Source of the DNA: JAWLBM01 sp041687675
Lineage (GTDB): Bacteria; Pseudomonadota; Alphaproteobacteria; Rhizobiales; Pleomorphomonadaceae
Assembly: GCA_041687675.1 (NCBI GenBank)
Contig: JAWLBM010000003.1
Span: 153,858 to 217,857 of the forward strand
Direction of reading: 5' to 3'
DNA length: 64,000 bases
Shown here: piece by piece, positions 24,806-33,574 of the stretch
Layout of the letters: the number at the start of each line of letters is the position of its first letter
Position numbering within the stretch: position 1 is the first letter of the stretch
Made by a program: the position numbers and the translations under genes
The notes under the pieces: generated by a model
What the model saw: only the letters and a program-made list of their open reading frames with translations
Told to the model about the DNA's origin: nothing
Databases searched by the model: none

Positions 24806-26097
24806 CAGCCATCGCGACCGCCCGTCCGGCGACCGACGACATCGAGGCGGCCATGATGGAGGTGGGCCGGCGCGCCCGCGCCGCCGCCCGTCGCCTCGCC
24901 GTCGCGGCGGGGGAGGAGAAGAAGGCCGCCCTGGGCGCCATGGCCGCCGCCGTCCGCCGCCGGACCGGCGAGATCCTGGAGGCCAACGCGGGCGACCTCG
25001 CCGCCATGAAGGCCGCCGGGGCGAGCGCCGCCTTCGTCGACCGCGGCACGCTGACCGCGGCCCGCGTCGAGGCGATCGCGGCGGCGCTGGAGGCGATCGC
25101 GGAGCTGCCCGACCCGGTCGGGCGGGTGCTCGCCGCCTGGGAGCGGCCGAACGGGCTCAGGATCGAGCGGGTGGCGACGCCGCTCGGCGTCATCGGCATC
25201 ATCTACGAGAGCCGGCCCAACGTGACTGCCGACGCCGGCGGCCTCTCGGTGATGGCCGGCAACGCGGCGATCCTGCGCTGCGGCTCCGACAGCCACGGCT
25301 CCTCCTCGGCGATCCTCGCCGCCCTGCAGGAGGGCCTCGAGGCGGCCGGCCTGCCGCGGGACGCCATCCAGCTCGTGCCGACCACCGACCGCGCCGCCGT
25401 CGGCCTGATGCTGGCGGGCCTCGGCGGGGCGATCGACGTGATCGTGCCGCGCGGCGGCCGGAGCCTGGTCGCCCGGGTGCAGGCCGAGGCGCGGGTGCCG
25501 GTGTTCGCGCACCTCGAGGGCATCTGCCACGTCTACATCGACCGCGCCGCTGACCTCGACATGGCCCGCGACATCGTCGTCAACGCCAAGCTCCGCCGCA
25601 CCGGCATCTGCGGCGCGGCGGAGACGCTGCTGGTCGACCGCGCGGTCGCCGGCACCCACCTCGCGCCGATCCTCGACGCCCTCGCCGCCGGCGGCTGCCG
25701 GATCAAGGCGACGGAGGAGGTGCGGGCATTCTGGCCGAAGGCGGAGCCCGCGGGCGAGGAGGACTGGCGGACGGAGTATCTCGACGCGGTGATCTCGGTG
25801 AAGCTGGTCGACGGCGTCGATGAGGCGATCGAGCACATCGAGACCCATGGCTCGCACCACACCGAATCGATCGTCACCGGCGACGCGGCGACCGCCGAGC
25901 GCTTCATGAACCGCATCGACAGCGCCATCGTGATGCACAACGCCTCCACCCAGTTCGCCGACGGCGGCGAGTTCGGCATGGGCGCGGAGATCGGCATCGC
26001 CACCGGCAAGATGCACGCGCGCGGCCCGGTGGGCGTCGAGCAGCTGACCAGCTTCAAGTACCGGGTGCGCGGCACGGGCCAGACCCGCCCCGCATGA
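24802..26097 (+). CDS. proA: Glutamate-5-semialdehyde dehydrogenase (gamma-glutamyl phosphate reductase)
   Basis: ProA reduces gamma-glutamyl phosphate with NADPH to the semialdehyde that cyclises toward proline. The 431-residue product contains IGIIYESRPNVTADA, the catalytic-cysteine region NAKLRRTGICGAAETLL and the C-terminal NASTQFADGGEFGMGAEIGIATGKMHARGPVG block. Translation begins at a GTG overlapping the proB TGA, so subunits of the two enzymes are probably made together, consistent with channelling of the unstable intermediate. nadD starts inside its stop. Confidence 0.96.
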   Translation: MTAIATARPATDDIEAAMMEVGRRARAAARRLAVAAGEEKKAALGAMAAAVRRRTGEILEANAGDLAAMKAAGASAAFVDRGTLTAARVEAIAAALEAIAELPDPVGRVLAAWERPNGLRIERVATPLGVIGIIYESRPNVTADAGGLSVMAGNAAILRCGSDSHGSSSAILAALQEGLEAAGLPRDAIQLVPTTDRAAVGLMLAGLGGAIDVIVPRGGRSLVARVQAEARVPVFAHLEGICHVYIDRAADLDMARDIVVNAKLRRTGICGAAETLLVDRAVAGTHLAPILDALAAGGCRIKATEEVRAFWPKAEPAGEEDWRTEYLDAVISVKLVDGVDEAIEHIETHGSHHTESIVTGDAATAERFMNRIDSAIVMHNASTQFADGGEFGMGAEIGIATGKMHARGPVGVEQLTSFKYRVRGTGQTRPA

Positions 26098-26714
26098 GCG
26101 CCGCCCCGATCGCCCGGTCCGCGCTGCCCCATGCGGCGCCCGGCCAGGCGGTCGGGCTCTTCGGCGGCAGCTTCGACCCGCCCCATGCCGGGCACCTCCA
26201 CGCCAGCGAGACGGCCCTCGTCCGCCTCGGCCTCGACCGCGTCTGGTGGCTGGTGACGCCGGGCAACCCGCTGAAGGACACCGGCCGGCTGCCGTCGATG
26301 GCCGAGCGGATGGCGGCGGCGCGGGGCCTTGCCCGCGACCCGCGGATGCTGGTGACCGACTTCGAGGCGAGGATCGACACGCGCTACACCCTCGACACCG
26401 TCGAGGCGCTGGTGCGGCTTTACCCGCGGGTGAAGTTCGTGCTGGTGATCGGCGCCGACAACTGGGCGAGCTTCCATCGCTGGCAGGGCTGGCGGCGGAT
26501 CGCCTCGCTGGTCGCGATCGCGGTGATCGACCGCCCCGGCTCGACGCTCCGGGCGCTCGCCTCCCCCGCCGCCCGCGCCTTCGCCGCCGCCCGGGTGCCG
26601 GAGGGCGAGGCGCGCACGCTGGCGGACCGGCCCCCGCCGGCCTGGGTCTTCCTCACCGGCCGCCGGGTGCCGATTTCCTCGACCATGCTGAGGGCGCGGA
26701 ACGGTCAGACCTGA
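26094..26714 (+). CDS. nadD: Nicotinate-nucleotide adenylyltransferase
   Basis: NadD adenylates nicotinate mononucleotide in NAD synthesis. The 206-residue product has VGLFGGSFDPPHAGHLH (the nucleotidyltransferase (T/G)xFDPxHxGH motif) near the N-terminus and the RRVPISSTMLRAR (ISST/SxxR) motif near the C-terminus. ATGA overlap with proA shows coupling. Its 3' end overlaps that of the opposing DUF805 gene by 10 bases. Confidence 0.94.
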   Translation: MSAAPIARSALPHAAPGQAVGLFGGSFDPPHAGHLHASETALVRLGLDRVWWLVTPGNPLKDTGRLPSMAERMAAARGLARDPRMLVTDFEARIDTRYTLDTVEALVRLYPRVKFVLVIGADNWASFHRWQGWRRIASLVAIAVIDRPGSTLRALASPAARAFAAARVPEGEARTLADRPPPAWVFLTGRRVPISSTMLRARNGQT

Positions 26715-27046
26715 GGCGCGGGCGGGCCGAAGCGATTGGTCCCGGGCGTGCCTTCGACGAACATCAGCGCGATGATCATGATGAGGCCGAGGATCGGCAC
26801 CAGCACCATGAGGTACCACCAGCCCGACCGGTCGATGTCGTGCAGGCGGCGCACGCCCACCGCGACGTAGGGCAGCAGGAACACCAGCATGATCAGCGAG
26901 GCGAGCCAGTCGCGGAAGACCAGCGACAGCGCCAGCGACAGCAGGAACACGAACAGCACGAAAACCGTGTACTCGACCTTGCCGGACCGGCCGGAGAAGT
27001 CGGTGTAGCGCGACATGGCGAGGCGGATGGCGGTCTGGACGTTCAT
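26705..27046 (-). CDS. DUF805 membrane protein
   Basis: The 113-residue product carries the DUF805 pattern: FSGRSGKVEYTVFVLFVFLLSL, a second helix pair and VRRLHDIDRSGWWYL, ending in a short GTNRFGPPA tail. Three membrane helices are expected. It starts at MNVQTAIRLAMSRYTDF; frames upstream are not family-like. The last 10 bases overlap nadD on the other strand, so the two mRNAs are complementary at their ends. Function of the family is unknown; related proteins are linked to phage/colicin-type envelope functions only loosely. Confidence 0.85.
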   Translation of the reverse strand: MNVQTAIRLAMSRYTDFSGRSGKVEYTVFVLFVFLLSLALSLVFRDWLASLIMLVFLLPYVAVGVRRLHDIDRSGWWYLMVLVPILGLIMIIALMFVEGTPGTNRFGPPAPQV

Positions 27047-27346
27047 CGGCGGAGCCCTCGATACGGTCGGACGGACATCAGAAGTCCTTGCAGCCGCATC
27101 GTCAATACGCGTCAGCCCGGGCTGCGGTTGCCGGTCCTTTGGTCGCGACCCCCGATCGCGCGTCTTGAAATCGTCGCAACCCGGGGCCACTCTCATCGTG
27201 CGGGGACCGGTTCCCCGTCGCATGTCCGGCACTCCGGCGCCGCCTCCCGGCCAAGGGACAACGCCGGCGTCAGGGCCTGTGGAACGCACGCGAACGAGTG
27301 CAGATTTGACCCTTTTCGACACGATCGAAAGGACCTACCCCTGAGT

Positions 27347-27772
27347 ATGACACTCCCCATGGAGGGCGCGGTGAACCGCGCGCCCAACACTCCGACCGTG
27401 TCAGAGACCCGGCCGGAGGGTGAGACGGACAGGACCACCTTGCTCGGCACCATCCTCGCGAGCCTCGACGATTCGAAGGCGGAGGACATCGTGCCGATCG
27501 ACATCGCCGGGAAGACCACCCTCGCCGACCACATGGTGGTGGCGTCCGGTCGGTCCCACCGCCATGTCGGGGCCATCGCCGAGCACATTCTCAAGGACAT
27601 CAAGGACGCGGGCTTCGGGAACGCAACCGTCGAGGGCCAGGAGGCCGCCGACTGGGTGCTGATCGACGCCGGCGACGTGATCGTTCACGTCTTCCGGCCC
27701 GAGGTGCGGCAGTTCTATAACCTCGAGAAGATGTGGTCGGCCGACCCGGTGCCGGCGCGCGTCCACGGCTGA
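27347..27772 (+). CDS. rsfS: Ribosomal silencing factor RsfS
   Basis: RsfS binds L14 and blocks 30S-50S joining in starvation. The 141-residue product has the Oligomerisation-domain core KAEDIVPIDIAGKTTLADHMVVASGRSHRHV and EGQEAADWVLIDAGDVIVHVFRPEVRQFYNLEKMW. I give the ATG at 27347; a GTG at 27371 with GGAGG 5 bases upstream is a real alternative that would give 133 residues. The roughly 300-base gap to its left is the only promoter space in this part of the block. rlmH follows. Confidence 0.93.
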   Translation: MTLPMEGAVNRAPNTPTVSETRPEGETDRTTLLGTILASLDDSKAEDIVPIDIAGKTTLADHMVVASGRSHRHVGAIAEHILKDIKDAGFGNATVEGQEAADWVLIDAGDVIVHVFRPEVRQFYNLEKMWSADPVPARVHG

Positions 27773-27882
27773 GGCCGAGGCGGGTCCGGAGAAGGGATCG
27801 GCGCCCGGGCGGCGGCCCGCGGCGCGGATGAGGTCTTGCGGCTGTCGGCGGGCGTGCCGCCGGCAGGGGGGAACCGAGCGCG

Positions 27883-28365
27883 ATGCGAATCGCCATCCAT
27901 GCCGTCGGACGGCTGAAGGCCGGCCCGGAGCGTGAACTCGCCGAGCGTTATCTCGACCGGTCGGAGAAGGCTGGCCGGGCGATCGGTCTTTCCGGCGTCT
28001 CCGTCCGCGAGGTGCCGGAGAGCCGCGCACGCGAGGCGCAGGCGCGCAAGGACGAGGAGGCCGCGGCCCTGCTCGCCGACCTTTCGCCGGGCGTGCTGCT
28101 GGTCGCGCTCGACGAGCGCGGCGACCTGCCGACCAGCGAGCGGTTCGCCGCCATGCTGGGCGAGGCGCGAGACCGCGGCACGCCGGAGGCGGTATTGCTG
28201 ATCGGCGGCCCCGACGGCCACGGCGCGGCGGTGCTGTCGCGGGCCGGCCACCGGGTGTCCTTCGGCCGCCTCACATGGCCGCACCAGATCGTCCGCATTC
28301 TCGCCGCAGAGCAGGTCTATCGAGCGATCACGATCCTGAGCGGTCACCCATACCACCGCGCCTGA
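27883..28365 (+). CDS. rlmH: 23S rRNA (pseudouridine(1915)-N3)-methyltransferase
   Basis: RlmH methylates pseudouridine 1915 in helix 69 of 23S rRNA with S-adenosylmethionine. The 160-residue SPOUT protein has the knot motifs LLVALDERG, VLLIGGPDGHG and the C-terminal RLTWPHQIVRILAAEQVYRAITILSGHPYHR, nearly invariant in the family. It follows rsfS by 110 bases, the widespread order. Confidence 0.96.
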   Translation: MRIAIHAVGRLKAGPERELAERYLDRSEKAGRAIGLSGVSVREVPESRAREAQARKDEEAAALLADLSPGVLLVALDERGDLPTSERFAAMLGEARDRGTPEAVLLIGGPDGHGAAVLSRAGHRVSFGRLTWPHQIVRILAAEQVYRAITILSGHPYHRA

Positions 28366-28398
28366 CGCGGCCCGAGCAAGCGAGGACGCCGGCGACCC

Positions 28399-29727
28399 AT
28401 GCGGTCCGTAGCCGTCAAGAGGTTGATCCGGAACGGGTGCGCGGGTCTGGTCGCCGGTGCGGTGCTGGCCGGCCAGGCGCCGGCCGACACGCGCGTGCCC
28501 GAACTCGGCGCCGACTCGAGCGACCCGGCGGTGATCGAGGCCGAGCGGACGCTGAAGGGGGCAGAGCTCGAGGCGATCCGCCGCGACATCGTGGTCGCCT
28601 CGGACCGGCAGGCGGAGATCGCCGCCGAGATCGCCGCCCTCGAGAAGGACCGGGCGAGCCTCAACGACAGCCTGCTCAGGACCGCCGCGCGGGTGCAGTC
28701 GCTGGAGGGCTCGCTGTCGGCGACCGAGGGGCGGCTCGCCCGCCTGTCCGACGAGGAGGCGACGATCCGGGCGAGCCTGGAGAACCGCAAGGAGATCCTT
28801 GCCGACGTCCTCGCCGCGGCGCAGCGAATCGGCCGCCGGCCGCCGCCGGCGCTGATCGTGCGACCGGAGGACGCGCTGGGGGCGGTCCGCTCGGCGATCG
28901 TGCTCGGCGCCGTCCTGCCGGAGATCCGCGTCGAGGCCGACGCGCTGACCGCCGATCTCGAGGCGCTGGTGGCGGTCCGGGCCGAGGCGGAGGCGGAGCG
29001 GGATCGCCTGCGGACCGACGCCACCGCGATCGGCGAGGAGGAGATGCGCCTCGCGATGCTGGTCGAGGAGAAGCGGAAGGCCGGTGCGGCGCAGGCCGAG
29101 GCGCTGGCGGCGGAGAAGGCCCGGGCGGAGGAGCTGGCCGAAAAGGCCCGCACGCTCGAAGAATTGATGAGCGCGCTCGACCGCGAACTCGCCGCCGCCA
29201 CAGGCGCGCGGAAGGCGGCGGAGGAGGCGGCGCGGCTGGCCCGCCCGGCGCCGACGGACAACGGACGACTGCAGCCCGCGATCGCCTTCGGCGCCGCCAA
29301 GGGCTTGCTTTCATTGCCTGTTCGCGGTGTCACGCTGAAGGAGTTCGGCGAGGACGACGGCCTGGGCTCGCCCTCGCCGGGACTTGCCATCGCCACCCGC
29401 GCGGGGGCGACGGTGACCTCGCCGTCGGACGGCTGGGTCGTCTATGCGGGCAGGTTCCGCTCCTATGGCCAACTCTTGATACTGGACGTAGGGGACGGAT
29501 ATCATATCCTACTCGCTGGATTGGAGAAGATCGACGTGGAACACCGGCAGTTCGTCCTCGCCGGAGAACCCGTCGGGACAATGGGAAGCCAGCGACTTGC
29601 GAGTGCGGCGGTACCGGATCTGACTCTCAGGCAGCCGGTTCTCTACGTGGAGTTTCGCAAGGACGGCGCTTCGATCGATCCCGGGCCCTGGTGGGCGGGG
29701 TCGCAGGATCGGAAGGTTCGCGGATGA
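28399..29727 (+). CDS. EnvC-like murein hydrolase activator
   Basis: EnvC-type proteins sit in the periplasm and activate amidases that split septal peptidoglycan. The 442-residue product has a signal peptide (about 1-30), a long coiled coil (about 45-280) and a C-terminal LytM/M23 domain (about 300-430). The zinc-binding residues of active M23 peptidases are missing: the first His region reads SPSPGLAIATRAG and the HxH position reads LLAGL, so the domain should be regulatory, not catalytic. The next gene, ctpA, starts inside its stop codon. Confidence 0.88.
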   Translation: MRSVAVKRLIRNGCAGLVAGAVLAGQAPADTRVPELGADSSDPAVIEAERTLKGAELEAIRRDIVVASDRQAEIAAEIAALEKDRASLNDSLLRTAARVQSLEGSLSATEGRLARLSDEEATIRASLENRKEILADVLAAAQRIGRRPPPALIVRPEDALGAVRSAIVLGAVLPEIRVEADALTADLEALVAVRAEAEAERDRLRTDATAIGEEEMRLAMLVEEKRKAGAAQAEALAAEKARAEELAEKARTLEELMSALDRELAAATGARKAAEEAARLARPAPTDNGRLQPAIAFGAAKGLLSLPVRGVTLKEFGEDDGLGSPSPGLAIATRAGATVTSPSDGWVVYAGRFRSYGQLLILDVGDGYHILLAGLEKIDVEHRQFVLAGEPVGTMGSQRLASAAVPDLTLRQPVLYVEFRKDGASIDPGPWWAGSQDRKVRG

Positions 29728-31058
29728 TCAGGAAACTCTCGCTACTCGCTGCCGGTGCCTTCGTCGGCGCGTCCGTGTCGGTCGTCGTGCTGACCGGTAA
29801 CCTGCCGGGCCTTGCTCCGGCCAATGCCGCGAGCGCCGATACCTATCGGCAGCTCAACCTGTTCGGCGACGTGTTCGAGCGGATCCGCGGCGACTACGTC
29901 GAGGAGCCGGACGAGGCGGACCTGATCGAGGCGGCGATCAACGGCATGCTGACCTCGCTCGACCCGCACTCGAGCTTCATGAACGCCAAGAACTACCAGG
30001 ACATGCAGGTGCAGACCCGCGGCGAGTTCGGCGGGCTCGGCATCGAGGTCACCATGGAGGAGGGGATCGTCAAGGTCGTCACCCCCATCGACGACACCCC
30101 GGCGGCCAAGGCCGGCGTGCTCGCCGGCGACCTCATCATCGGCCTCGACGGCGAGCAGGTGCAGGGCCTGACGCTGCAGCAAGCCGTTGAGAAGATGCGC
30201 GGCCCGGTGAACACCCCGATCATGCTGACGATCCAGCGGGCCGGCGCCGAGAAGCCGATCGAGATCAAGGTCGTGCGCGACGTGATCAAGATCCAGTCGG
30301 TGCGCTCGCGGGTCGAGGACGACATCGGCTACATCCGGCTCACCCAGTTCACCGAGAAGACCTTCGACGGCCTTGAGGACGCCATCCGCGAGATCAACAA
30401 GGAGATCCCGGCGGACAAGCTGAAGGGCTACGTCGTCGACCTCAGGAACAACCCGGGCGGCCTGCTCGACCAGGCGATCTCGGTCTCCGACGCGTTCCTC
30501 GAGCAGGGCGAGATCGTCTCGACGCGGGGCCGCTACGACGGCGACACCCGCCGCTACGCGGCCAAGTCCGGCGACCTCACCAACGGCAAGCCGGTGATCG
30601 TGCTGATCAACGGCGGCTCGGCCTCGGCCTCGGAGATCGTCGCCGGCGCGCTGCAGGACCACCGCCGGGCGACGCTCGTCGGCAGCCGGTCCTTCGGCAA
30701 GGGCTCGGTGCAGACGATCATCCCGCTGGGCGGCAACGGAGCGATGCGGCTCACCACGGCGCGCTACTACACCCCGTCGGGCGTGTCGATCCAGGCCAAG
30801 GGCATCGACCCGGACATCGAGGTGATGCAGGAGCTGCCGCCGGAGCTGAAGGACCAGCTGCAGCCCCGCGGCGAGGCGAACCTGCGCGGCCATCTCGGCG
30901 CCACCGAGGGCGAGGAGCAGTCCGGCTCGCAGGCCTATGTGCCGCCGGAGCCGAAGGACGACACCCAGCTGAACTACGCCTTCGACCTCCTGCGCGGGCT
31001 GCAGGCGAACAGCGCCTTCCCGCCGGCCCAGGAGAAGGCGGCGACCGTGCCGAACTGA
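29724..31058 (+). CDS. ctpA: Carboxyl-terminal processing peptidase (S41, CtpA)
   Basis: CtpA trims or degrades periplasmic proteins from the C-terminus. The 444-residue product has an N-terminal signal/anchor (about 7-30), a PDZ domain (about 95-180) with GLGIEVTMEEG, and the S41 core with the Ser-Lys dyad S301 (in GGSASASEIV) and K326 (in SFGKGSVQT), spaced 25 residues as in Prc. Start overlaps the EnvC-like gene (ATGA), a conserved pairing that links amidase control and proteolysis. A strong terminator follows. Confidence 0.95.
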   Translation: MIRKLSLLAAGAFVGASVSVVVLTGNLPGLAPANAASADTYRQLNLFGDVFERIRGDYVEEPDEADLIEAAINGMLTSLDPHSSFMNAKNYQDMQVQTRGEFGGLGIEVTMEEGIVKVVTPIDDTPAAKAGVLAGDLIIGLDGEQVQGLTLQQAVEKMRGPVNTPIMLTIQRAGAEKPIEIKVVRDVIKIQSVRSRVEDDIGYIRLTQFTEKTFDGLEDAIREINKEIPADKLKGYVVDLRNNPGGLLDQAISVSDAFLEQGEIVSTRGRYDGDTRRYAAKSGDLTNGKPVIVLINGGSASASEIVAGALQDHRRATLVGSRSFGKGSVQTIIPLGGNGAMRLTTARYYTPSGVSIQAKGIDPDIEVMQELPPELKDQLQPRGEANLRGHLGATEGEEQSGSQAYVPPEPKDDTQLNYAFDLLRGLQANSAFPPAQEKAATVPN

Positions 31059-31081
31059 CTTTCGGCGGCGAGGCTGACGAG

Positions 31082-31116
31082 GCGGCCGGGTGGCGACACC
31101 CGGCCGCTTCGCGTTT
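31082..31116 (+). terminator. Intrinsic terminator after ctpA
   Basis: Eleven-base perfect stem GCGGCCGGGTG/CACCCGGCCGC with a GCGA tetraloop at 31082-31107, followed by TTCGCGTTT. It ends the rsfS-ctpA run 24 bases after the ctpA stop. The T-run is interrupted, so termination may be partial. Confidence 0.65.
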
Positions 31117-31327
31117 CGGGGACAGGTTGGAGCCAGGGCCGCGGACGGCGCGACGGCGGGTCGCCAGGCGTCCAAGGCCGTCTTCATCAAGGCCCGGCCG
31201 AACGGAAGCCGCAGATCGGATGGCCGGCGGCCGCGCCGGCCCGAGCCGGCGGAGAGGATCAGGCCTGAGGGCGGTGCGCCGGGGACGCCCACGCGGTACA
31301 CTCACACCCGCGAATCAGGGCGGGCGA

Positions 31328-32479
31328 ATGAGCGATCTCTCCACTCCCCTCGGCCTCGGCACCCCCGGGGCCGAGAAGAAACGGCGGCCCTTCGGCGTCA
31401 TCGCCTCGGTGGCGGTGGTCGGCCTCGCCTCGGCGATCGGGCTCTACATCGTCGCCGTCGACGACCCGCTCGGCGGCGAGCCGGTGGCGGTCACGCGGAT
31501 CGAGGACGTCAACGGCTCGATCGACCGCGACGAGGTGACGATGGTCGGCGTCAAGTCCGGCTCCGGCGAGATCCTGCCGCCGATCGAGGCGCCGGCCGGC
31601 GGCGCGGAGGTGGAGGAGGTTCGCCCGCCCGGCGGCGCCGTGGCGGTGAGCCTCCCGAACGGCGACGTCGCCTCGCTCAGCCTGCCGACGCTGCCGCTCC
31701 CCGAACTCCAGGAGGACGGGCCCCACGGGCCGCTGCCGCGGGTGTCGGAGGCCGGGCTCCGGCCGCTCGACGCCTACGCTCGCCCGGTGCCGGACTATGT
31801 CGGCGCCGCGCCGAAGATCGCCATCATCGTCGGCGGGCTCGGCCTCAGCCAGACCGGCACCCAGGAGGCGCTGCGGCAGTTGCCGCCCGAGATCACCCTC
31901 GCCTTCGCGCCCTACGGCAACAGCCTCGACCGCTGGACGGCCCGCGCCCGCCAGGACGGCCACGAGCTGCTGCTGCAGGTGCCGCTGGAGCCCTTCGACT
32001 ACCCGGACAACGATCCAGGCCCGCAGACCCTGATCACCGGCGCCTCGCCGGAGAAGAACGTGGACAGCCTGCGCTGGCTGATGTCGCGCATCGGCACCTA
32101 TGTGGGCGTGATGAGCTACATGGGCGCACGCTTCACCGCGGACACCGAGGCGCTGCAGCCGATGATGTCCGAGATCGCCCGGCGCGGGCTGATGTTCGTC
32201 GACGAGGGCGCGTCGCTGCGCAGCCGCAGCGACGAGGCGGCCAAGGCGACGCGCACGCCCTTCGCCCGCGCCGACCTCGTCATCGACACCGTCGCCAGCG
32301 AAGCCGAGATCGCCGGGCGACTTGCCCAGCTCGAGCAGATCGCCCGCACCCGCGGCCTCGCCGTCGGCTCGGCGAGCGCGCTGCCGGTCTCGGTGCGGGC
32401 GATCGGCGAATGGGCGAAGACGCTGGAACGGCGCGGTATCACCCTGGTTCCGGTCTCCGCCGCCCTCTCCGCCTCCTGA
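31328..32479 (+). CDS. Divergent polysaccharide deacetylase family protein
   Basis: The 383-residue product has an N-terminal membrane anchor (about 25-45), a low-complexity linker and a NodB-like (beta/alpha) barrel of the divergent polysaccharide deacetylase group (from about 155: KIAIIVGGLGLSQTGTQEAL, LLLQVPLEPFDYPDNDPG, MGARFTADTEALQPMM). The usual DHH metal triad of CE4 enzymes is not obvious, so catalysis is uncertain. Position between ctpA and rppH is conserved in Hyphomicrobiales and suggests a cell-envelope role. rppH starts 17 bases downstream. Confidence 0.85.
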   Translation: MSDLSTPLGLGTPGAEKKRRPFGVIASVAVVGLASAIGLYIVAVDDPLGGEPVAVTRIEDVNGSIDRDEVTMVGVKSGSGEILPPIEAPAGGAEVEEVRPPGGAVAVSLPNGDVASLSLPTLPLPELQEDGPHGPLPRVSEAGLRPLDAYARPVPDYVGAAPKIAIIVGGLGLSQTGTQEALRQLPPEITLAFAPYGNSLDRWTARARQDGHELLLQVPLEPFDYPDNDPGPQTLITGASPEKNVDSLRWLMSRIGTYVGVMSYMGARFTADTEALQPMMSEIARRGLMFVDEGASLRSRSDEAAKATRTPFARADLVIDTVASEAEIAGRLAQLEQIARTRGLAVGSASALPVSVRAIGEWAKTLERRGITLVPVSAALSAS

Positions 32480-32495
32480 ACCAAGGCCCGGCCCC

Positions 32496-32999
32496 GTGAC
32501 CCGCCGCGACGAGCTTCCCTATCGCCCCTGCGTGGGCGCCATGCTGATCAACCGGGAGGGCCTCGTCTTCCTCGGCAATCGGATCGATCGCGCCGGAGAC
32601 GGCGACGACGCCTGGCAGATGCCCCAGGGCGGCATCGATCCCGGCGAGGACCTCCTCGCCGCCGCGAGGCGCGAGCTCCACGAGGAGACCAACGTCACCT
32701 CGGTGGAACTCCTCGCCGAGGCGCCCGACTGGTACGCCTACGACGTGCCGGAGGACATCGCCACCGGCCGCTTCCAGAGGAAGTGGCGGGGCCAGACCCA
32801 GAAATGGTTCGCCTTCCGCTTCACCGGCGACGACCGGGAGGTCGACATCCACCACCCGGCCGGCGGGGCCGAGAAGCCGGAGTTCGGCGCCTGGCGCTGG
32901 GAGCGGCTGGAGCGGGTCCCGGCGCTGATCGTGCCGTTCAAGCGGCCGGTCTACGAGAAGGTCTGCGCGGCCTTCGCCCACCTGGCGAAGCCGCTGTGA
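32496..32999 (+). CDS. rppH: RNA pyrophosphohydrolase RppH (Nudix)
   Basis: RppH removes pyrophosphate from 5' triphosphate (or diphosphate) mRNA ends and triggers decay; rhizobial versions are called InvA/IalA. The 167-residue product has YRPCVGAMLIN, WQMPQGGIDPGED and the Nudix box G-x5-E-x7-RELHEETNV, with Asn replacing the usual Gly near the end. The tail FKRPVYEKVCAAF is family-typical. GTG start with AAGG upstream. A second Nudix gene begins inside its stop codon. Confidence 0.92.
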   Translation: MTRRDELPYRPCVGAMLINREGLVFLGNRIDRAGDGDDAWQMPQGGIDPGEDLLAAARRELHEETNVTSVELLAEAPDWYAYDVPEDIATGRFQRKWRGQTQKWFAFRFTGDDREVDIHHPAGGAEKPEFGAWRWERLERVPALIVPFKRPVYEKVCAAFAHLAKPL

Positions 33000-33559
33000 G
33001 CGGCCGTCCGGAGGCGGCCGCCGAGCCGCCGGCGCAGCGCGATCCGCTCACACCCGACCTGCCGCTCCGGCCGAACGTCGGCATCGTCCTCGTCAACACC
33101 GAGGGGCTCGTCTTCGCCGGCCGCTGCTTCCCCAACCCGCACGGCTGGCCCGATCCCGAGATCGCCGCGCCCGGCGCCGACTGGTGCATGCCGCAGGGCG
33201 GCGTCGACCCCGGCGAGGAGATCGTCGCGGCGGCGCGGCGGGAGCTCCTCGAGGAGACCGGCGTCGCCTCGGCGGACTTCGTGGCCGCGACCCCCGGAGC
33301 CTTCGACTACGACTTTCCCGTCCGCGGCGCCCCGGGCCACAAGCTCCACCCCTTCCGTGGCCAGCGCCAGCGCTGGACGCTGTTCCGCTTCACCGGCCAT
33401 GACGGCGAGATCCGCGTCGACGCCGCCCACACCCACGAGCCGGCGGAGTTCCTGGAGTGGCGCTGGCGCCCCATCGCAGACCTGCTCGAGGGGGGTATTC
33501 GCCACCGGCGGGCCGTCTACACCCAGGTGATCCGCTGGGTGGAGGCGCTGCGGGGATGA
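32996..33559 (+). CDS. RppH-like Nudix hydrolase, second copy
   Basis: A 187-residue paralogue of RppH. After a 25-residue Pro/Ala-rich leader it has LRPNVGIVLVNTEGLVFAGR, WCMPQGGVDPGEE and a fully canonical Nudix box ending RRELLEETGV. An insert (GWPDPEIAAPGAD) enlarges the first loop. Its GTG overlaps the rppH TGA. It may be a redundant decapping enzyme or have moved to other dinucleoside polyphosphates; sequence alone does not decide. Confidence 0.88.
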   Translation: MSGRPEAAAEPPAQRDPLTPDLPLRPNVGIVLVNTEGLVFAGRCFPNPHGWPDPEIAAPGADWCMPQGGVDPGEEIVAAARRELLEETGVASADFVAATPGAFDYDFPVRGAPGHKLHPFRGQRQRWTLFRFTGHDGEIRVDAAHTHEPAEFLEWRWRPIADLLEGGIRHRRAVYTQVIRWVEALRG

Positions 33560-33574
33560 GCCCGCGCGGGGCTC
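33558..33574. terminator. Short palindrome between convergent genes
   Basis: GAGCCC-GCGCG-GGGCTC lies across the two facing stop codons of the second Nudix gene and the GlsB-like gene. It could act as a terminator in both directions, but the stem is only 6 bp and no T-run follows. Confidence 0.3.
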
